NCBI GenBank assembly: GCA_934591725.1
Contig: CAKTPR010000023.1
Coordinates: 1-24,778 of the forward strand
DNA: 24,778 bases
Direction of reading: 5' to 3'
Source: an uncultured Oscillospiraceae bacterium
GTDB taxonomy: Bacteria > Bacillota > Clostridia > Oscillospirales > Oscillospiraceae
In this document: piece by piece, positions 21,585 to 24,778 of the stretch
Layout of the letters: each line of letters starts with the position of its first letter
Numbering within the stretch: the stretch's first letter is position 1
Made by a program: the position numbers and the translations under genes
The notes under the pieces: model-generated
The model's input: the letters and a program-made list of their open reading frames with translations, nothing else
What the model was told of the DNA's origin: nothing
Databases searched by the model: none

Positions 21585-23963
21585 TTATGCGTTTATCTGC
21601 TCCATCACGAAGCACTCGATAACGTCGCCGACCTTGATGTCATTGAACTTCTCGACCTGCATACCGCATTCATAGCCGCTGGCGACTTCCTTGACGTCAT
21701 CCTTGAAGCGGCGCAGCGAAGCAAGCTCGCCCTCATGGATAACGATATTGTCGCGCAGGACGCGGACTTCGCAGCCGCGCTGTATCTTACCGTCGGTGCA
21801 ATAGCAGCCGCAGACGGTGCCGACCTTGGAGACCTTGTAGGTCTCGCGGACTTCGGCGTGGCCGATAACGACTTCCTTGAACTTCGGCGCAAGCATTCCC
21901 TTCATAGCAGCTTCGATCTCGTTTATGCAGTCATAAATGACGCGGTACATACGCATATCGACCTTGCTGCGCGCCGCGCTGTCGCGGGCGGCGTTATCGG
22001 GACGAACATTGAAGCCGACAATGATAGCGCCGGAGGTCGCCGCCAGCATAACATCGGACTCGTTGATCGCGCCGACAGCGCTGTGGATGACCTTGACCCT
22101 GACTTCCTCGTTGGATATTTTCTCAAGGGAAGCCTTGACTGCCTCGGCAGAGCCCTGAACGTCGGCCTTGACGATGACGTTGAGCGTCTTCATTTCACCG
22201 GCCTGTATCTGGCTGAACAGATCCTCAAGGCTGACCTTCTTCGTGCCGGGCATTGCGTTGCTGTTCATCTGGATGCGGCGCTCCTCGGCAAGCTCTCTTG
22301 CCATGCGCTCATCGGCGACGGCGTTGAAGGTGTCGCCCGCACTCGGAACTTCGGACATACCGGAGATCTCGACCGGGGTGGAGGGGCCGGCTTCTGTGAC
22401 GCGCTGACCCTTGTCGTTTATCATCGTGCGGACACGGCCGACGGCAGTACCGGCAATGATGATATCGCCGAGCTTGAGAGTACCGTTCTGGACAAGGACG
22501 GTCATGATCGGGCCGCGGCCCTTGTCAAGACGTGCCTCGATGACCGCGCCCTTAGCGGCACGGTTGGGATTGGCCTTGAGCTCAAGGACTTCGGACAGAA
22601 CTGCCAGATTTTCAAGCAGGTTATCGATGCCCTGACCGGTCTTTGCGGAGATCGGGCAGACTATCGTATCGCCGCCCCACTCCTCGCTGACGAGGTCATA
22701 CTCGGTGAGCTGCTGCTTGATGCGCTCAGGATTTGCGCCGACAGCGTCCATCTTGTTTATCGCAACGACGACCGGGATGTTCGCGGCCTTCGCGTGGTTT
22801 ATGGATTCAACGGTCTGCGGCATGATGCCGTCGTCCGCCGCGACGACGAGGATCGCAATATCTGTGACCATTGCGCCTCTTGCACGCATGGAGGTAAAGG
22901 CCTCGTGGCCCGGGGTATCAAGGAAGGTGATGGGACTGCCGTTCACATCAACGGTATATGCGCCGATGTGCTGGGTGATGCCGCCGGCCTCGCCGGAAAC
23001 GACGTTTGCATGGCGGATGTAGTCGAGCAGCGATGTCTTGCCGTGGTCGACGTGACCCATGACAACGACGACGGGAGCGCGCGGAACGAGATCCTCGGGT
23101 TTATCCTCATGGTCGTCAATAAGGCGCTCCTCGACCGTGACGATAACCTCTTTCTCGACCTTGCAGCCGAGTTCCATCGCGACGAGCGCCGCGGTATCGT
23201 AATCTATCACATCGGAAACGGACGCGAACACGCCCATCTTGAACAGCTGCTTTATGACCTCGGACGCGGTCTTCTTCATGCGCGAGGCAAGCTCGCCCAC
23301 GGCGATCTCATCCGGTATCTCGACCTTGAGCTGCTGCTTCTTGGCGATCTCAAGCTGGAGCTTATTCATCTTGTCGCGCTCTTCCTGACGGCGCTTCGCG
23401 GAGGCAAGCTGTGCCTGCGGGCGCTGCTTGGACTTGCTGGTGATCTTCTCCTTGTTGCCGCGGCGCAGATTATTGTTGTTCGCCTTCGCGCCGGCCATAT
23501 CCTCGAACTTCTCGTTGTACTTCTCGATGTTGACAGCAGCGCCGCCGCGGGTATCGACAACCCGCTTCTCCGCGACCTGACGCGGGGTGTGCGGCTTATC
23601 CTTCTTGACGGGCGTTGCCTGCTCAGGCGCCGCGGTGCTCGGCTGCGCGGCAGGCTTATCCTGCGGCTTTGCAGCGGGCTTGTCGCCGGACTTTGCGGCG
23701 GGAGCGGGCTTTGCAGGCTCTGCTGCCTTGGGCTTTGTCTCCTTCGTCTCGGCCTTCGCCGGGACATTGAAGATGTCCTGAAGACTTGCCACCTGATTAT
23801 GCTGGGTCATATAATCAAAGATGATATCCAGCTCGTTATTCTCAAGGACCTGCATGTGATTCTTCGGTGGGGCGACATAGTCCGTGAGTATCTGCGATAT
23901 CACCTTGGACGGGACGTTAAAATCCTTCGCCACCTCATGTATTCTGTACTTTATCATGCTCAT
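21585..23963 (-). CDS. infB: Translation initiation factor IF-2
   Basis: 792 residues. N-terminal IF2_N domain (about 3-50: MIKYRIHEVAKDFNVPSKVI), an Ala/Pro/Lys-rich flexible region about 68-140, a basic stretch with NNNNLRRGNK, a second IF2_N module about 205-265 (KVEIPDEIAVGELASRM), then the GTPase: G1 GHVDHGKTS near 302, G3 DTPGHEAF near 348, G4 NKMD near 403 and G5 SAK. Domains II to IV follow, with KADVQGSAEAVKASL and the C-terminal fMet-tRNA-binding domain ending in GDVIECFVMEQI. It places initiator tRNA on the 30S subunit. Its ATG overlaps the ylxQ stop (ATGA). An alternative start is M3. Confidence 0.97.
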   Translation of the reverse strand: MSMIKYRIHEVAKDFNVPSKVISQILTDYVAPPKNHMQVLENNELDIIFDYMTQHNQVASLQDIFNVPAKAETKETKPKAAEPAKPAPAAKSGDKPAAKPQDKPAAQPSTAAPEQATPVKKDKPHTPRQVAEKRVVDTRGGAAVNIEKYNEKFEDMAGAKANNNNLRRGNKEKITSKSKQRPQAQLASAKRRQEERDKMNKLQLEIAKKQQLKVEIPDEIAVGELASRMKKTASEVIKQLFKMGVFASVSDVIDYDTAALVAMELGCKVEKEVIVTVEERLIDDHEDKPEDLVPRAPVVVVMGHVDHGKTSLLDYIRHANVVSGEAGGITQHIGAYTVDVNGSPITFLDTPGHEAFTSMRARGAMVTDIAILVVAADDGIMPQTVESINHAKAANIPVVVAINKMDAVGANPERIKQQLTEYDLVSEEWGGDTIVCPISAKTGQGIDNLLENLAVLSEVLELKANPNRAAKGAVIEARLDKGRGPIMTVLVQNGTLKLGDIIIAGTAVGRVRTMINDKGQRVTEAGPSTPVEISGMSEVPSAGDTFNAVADERMARELAEERRIQMNSNAMPGTKKVSLEDLFSQIQAGEMKTLNVIVKADVQGSAEAVKASLEKISNEEVRVKVIHSAVGAINESDVMLAATSGAIIVGFNVRPDNAARDSAARSKVDMRMYRVIYDCINEIEAAMKGMLAPKFKEVVIGHAEVRETYKVSKVGTVCGCYCTDGKIQRGCEVRVLRDNIVIHEGELASLRRFKDDVKEVASGYECGMQVEKFNDIKVGDVIECFVMEQINA

Positions 23964-24394
23964 GCACCAGTCCTCCTTTTGTCATTCCTTCTGCCGCCCT
24001 TGAGGGCTGCAGTCTCCTTTTTGCGGCGCGCCGCCTTTGCCTGTCTCTGTTCTATCGTCTCGGCGGCCTGCGCGTACATCTCCGGCTTCTGCTCGCGCAG
24101 CGCTTTCATCAGTGCGTTTGCAAAGCCGATATCCGTGACAGCCGCCATTGAGCAGCCGCCTATTCCAAGCGCCTTTCCGAGCTCATCGCGCGTATAGTGC
24201 AGCGGAACTGTTATCACCCGCCGCCCCTGCGTGAAGCGCTCGGCGTGACGCAGCGCGTTTTCGGAAGCGTCCGCCGCTGTGAGCAGCAGCTTTGCTTTCC
24301 CCGCGCTGACGGCGCTGCCGGAGTTATCCTCTCCTATCTCTATCGCGCCCGCCCTGCGCATCAGGCCTATCAGGCCAATCGCTCTGTCATCCAT
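23960..24394 (-). CDS. ylxQ: L7Ae/L30e-like RNA-binding protein YlxQ
   Basis: 144 residues from the ATG at 24394, chosen because it overlaps the ylxR stop by 8 nt; the longer frame from 24466 adds an Arg-rich stretch encoded within ylxR. The core (about 3-95) is an L7Ae-type fold: IGLIGLMRRAGAIEIGEDN, AKLLLTAADASENALRHAER and VPLHYTRDELGKALGIGGC, then MAAVTDIGFANALMKAL. A basic C-terminal tail (about 115-144, rich in Lys/Arg/Ala) extends beyond the usual roughly 100-residue YlxQ. Its exact role is unclear; kink-turn RNA binding is the family property. Confidence 0.88.
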   Translation of the reverse strand: MDDRAIGLIGLMRRAGAIEIGEDNSGSAVSAGKAKLLLTAADASENALRHAERFTQGRRVITVPLHYTRDELGKALGIGGCSMAAVTDIGFANALMKALREQKPEMYAQAAETIEQRQAKAARRKKETAALKGGRRNDKRRTGA

Positions 24395-24656
24395 CGCCGG
24401 CCTCCATTTCCTGTTCAAGCCGTGCGTAGATCTCCTGCGGTATCTGCGCCGAGAACGCCCTCTCAAGCGCCCTTGTCTTTATTGCCTTCTTCAGGCACTC
24501 CTGCTTCGGGCACACATACGCGCCGCGCCCTGAGGCCTTGCCCTTGAAGTCAAGGCTTATCTCCCCCTCAGGTGAGCGCACCACGCGTATAAGCTCGCGC
24601 TTGGGTTTCATCTCGCGGCAGCCAAGGCACTGCCTCATCGGTATTTTCTTTTCCAA
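24387..24656 (-). CDS. ylxR: YlxR (RnpM) RNA-binding protein
   Basis: 89 residues of the DUF448/YlxR family: MRQCLGCREMKPKRELIRVV at the start, GRGAYVCP in the middle and ECLKKAIKTRALERAF at the end, with the conserved Cys and Arg positions. The start codon is TTG at 24656, supported by AGGAGG eight bases upstream; the next ATG (codon 7) has no suitable site. YlxR/RnpM has been tied to RNase P regulation and is always next to nusA and infB in Firmicutes. Confidence 0.92.
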   Translation of the reverse strand: MEKKIPMRQCLGCREMKPKRELIRVVRSPEGEISLDFKGKASGRGAYVCPKQECLKKAIKTRALERAFSAQIPQEIYARLEQEMEAGDG

Positions 24657-24701
24657 AACTGCCGCCTCCTTTTAGGTTTATCAGTTATAAGTCCGTGCCT
24701 G

Positions 24702-24778
24702 TCAGCTCTCGCTCTCAGGCTTGATGTCTATCTTATACCCTGTGAGCTTTGCGGCAAGGCGCGCGTTCTGGCCTTCCT
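24702..24778 (-). CDS. nusA: NusA, C-terminal end (cut by the window edge)
   Basis: The minus strand at the window edge reads EGQNARLAAKLTGYKIDI followed by KPESES and a TGA at 24702-24704. This is the end of the second KH domain of NusA (GxxGQNxRLAxxLTGxKIDI) with a short acidic tail. NusA controls pausing, termination and antitermination. Its place upstream of ylxR is the standard order. Only about 25 codons are visible. Confidence 0.9.
   Translation of the reverse strand, partial: EGQNARLAAKLTGYKIDIKPESES

Noticed and set aside
21540..24197. 885-residue open frame antisense to infB
   Set aside because: It is a codon-usage shadow: the opposite strand encodes IF-2 with all GTPase motifs. 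The antisense product is Leu/Asp/Arg-rich without recognisable domains or a ribosome binding site.

Overview
The window reads as chromosomal DNA of a moderately GC-rich member of the Clostridia, most likely Oscillospirales/Ruminococcaceae-like. The basis is the FtsEX plus coiled-coil M23 hydrolase operon, the DUF4364-asnA pair, the Gram-positive nusA-ylxR-ylxQ-infB-rbfA-nrnA-truB-ribF order, DUF4830 and Ig-like lipoproteins, and strong AGGAGG-type ribosome binding sites. Almost every gene is on the minus strand; only two small ORFans (6380-6844 and 16557-17351) are on the plus strand. No tRNA, rRNA, CRISPR array or insertion sequence was seen.

Region by region, right to left in the direction of transcription. 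(1) 24778-18443 is the translation/RNA operon: 3' end of nusA, ylxR (TTG start), ylxQ, infB, rbfA, nrnA, truB and ribF, mostly with 4-11 nt overlaps. (2) 18355-17423 is a membrane-anchored double-PepSY protein with a long Ala/Pro/Ser/Lys/Glu linker. (3) 17351-16557 (+) is an unrecognised 15-cysteine protein. (4) 16476-14850 is a promoter-DUF4364-asnA unit, followed by an Ig-like lipoprotein (14714-14259). (5) 14090-6960 is an accessory catabolic operon: TRAP transporter (dctP, dctQ, dctM), a membrane-spanning AraC-family sensor-regulator, a sugar phosphate isomerase/epimerase-like TIM barrel and an isocitrate lyase/PEP mutase-family lyase. It looks more AT-rich than its flanks and is probably a substrate-inducible carboxylate uptake and cleavage module. 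(6) 6844-6380 (+) encodes a DUF4830 protein, divergent from an RsuA-family pseudouridine synthase (6181-5456). (7) 5368-115 is the cell-wall operon: a promoter, a 240-nt hairpin-rich leader, a PucR/CdaR-type regulator, ftsE, ftsX, a PcsB-like coiled-coil M23 hydrolase and a second PcsB-like coiled coil that lacks the peptidase domain.

The main oddities: at the far left, the second coiled-coil gene stops in its glycine linker exactly where its neighbour's M23 domain begins. It runs, through a GGC-type repeat and in another frame, into the interior of a TupA-like ATP-grasp gene, so this is either a real recombination scar or an assembly chimera. The PucR-ftsEX leader is strikingly structured. 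The TRAP-AraC-isomerase-lyase operon combines parts whose joint substrate I cannot name. A perfect 8-bp inverted repeat is centred on the -35 box of the rsuA-type gene. All functional names come from motif recognition by eye, with no database search.
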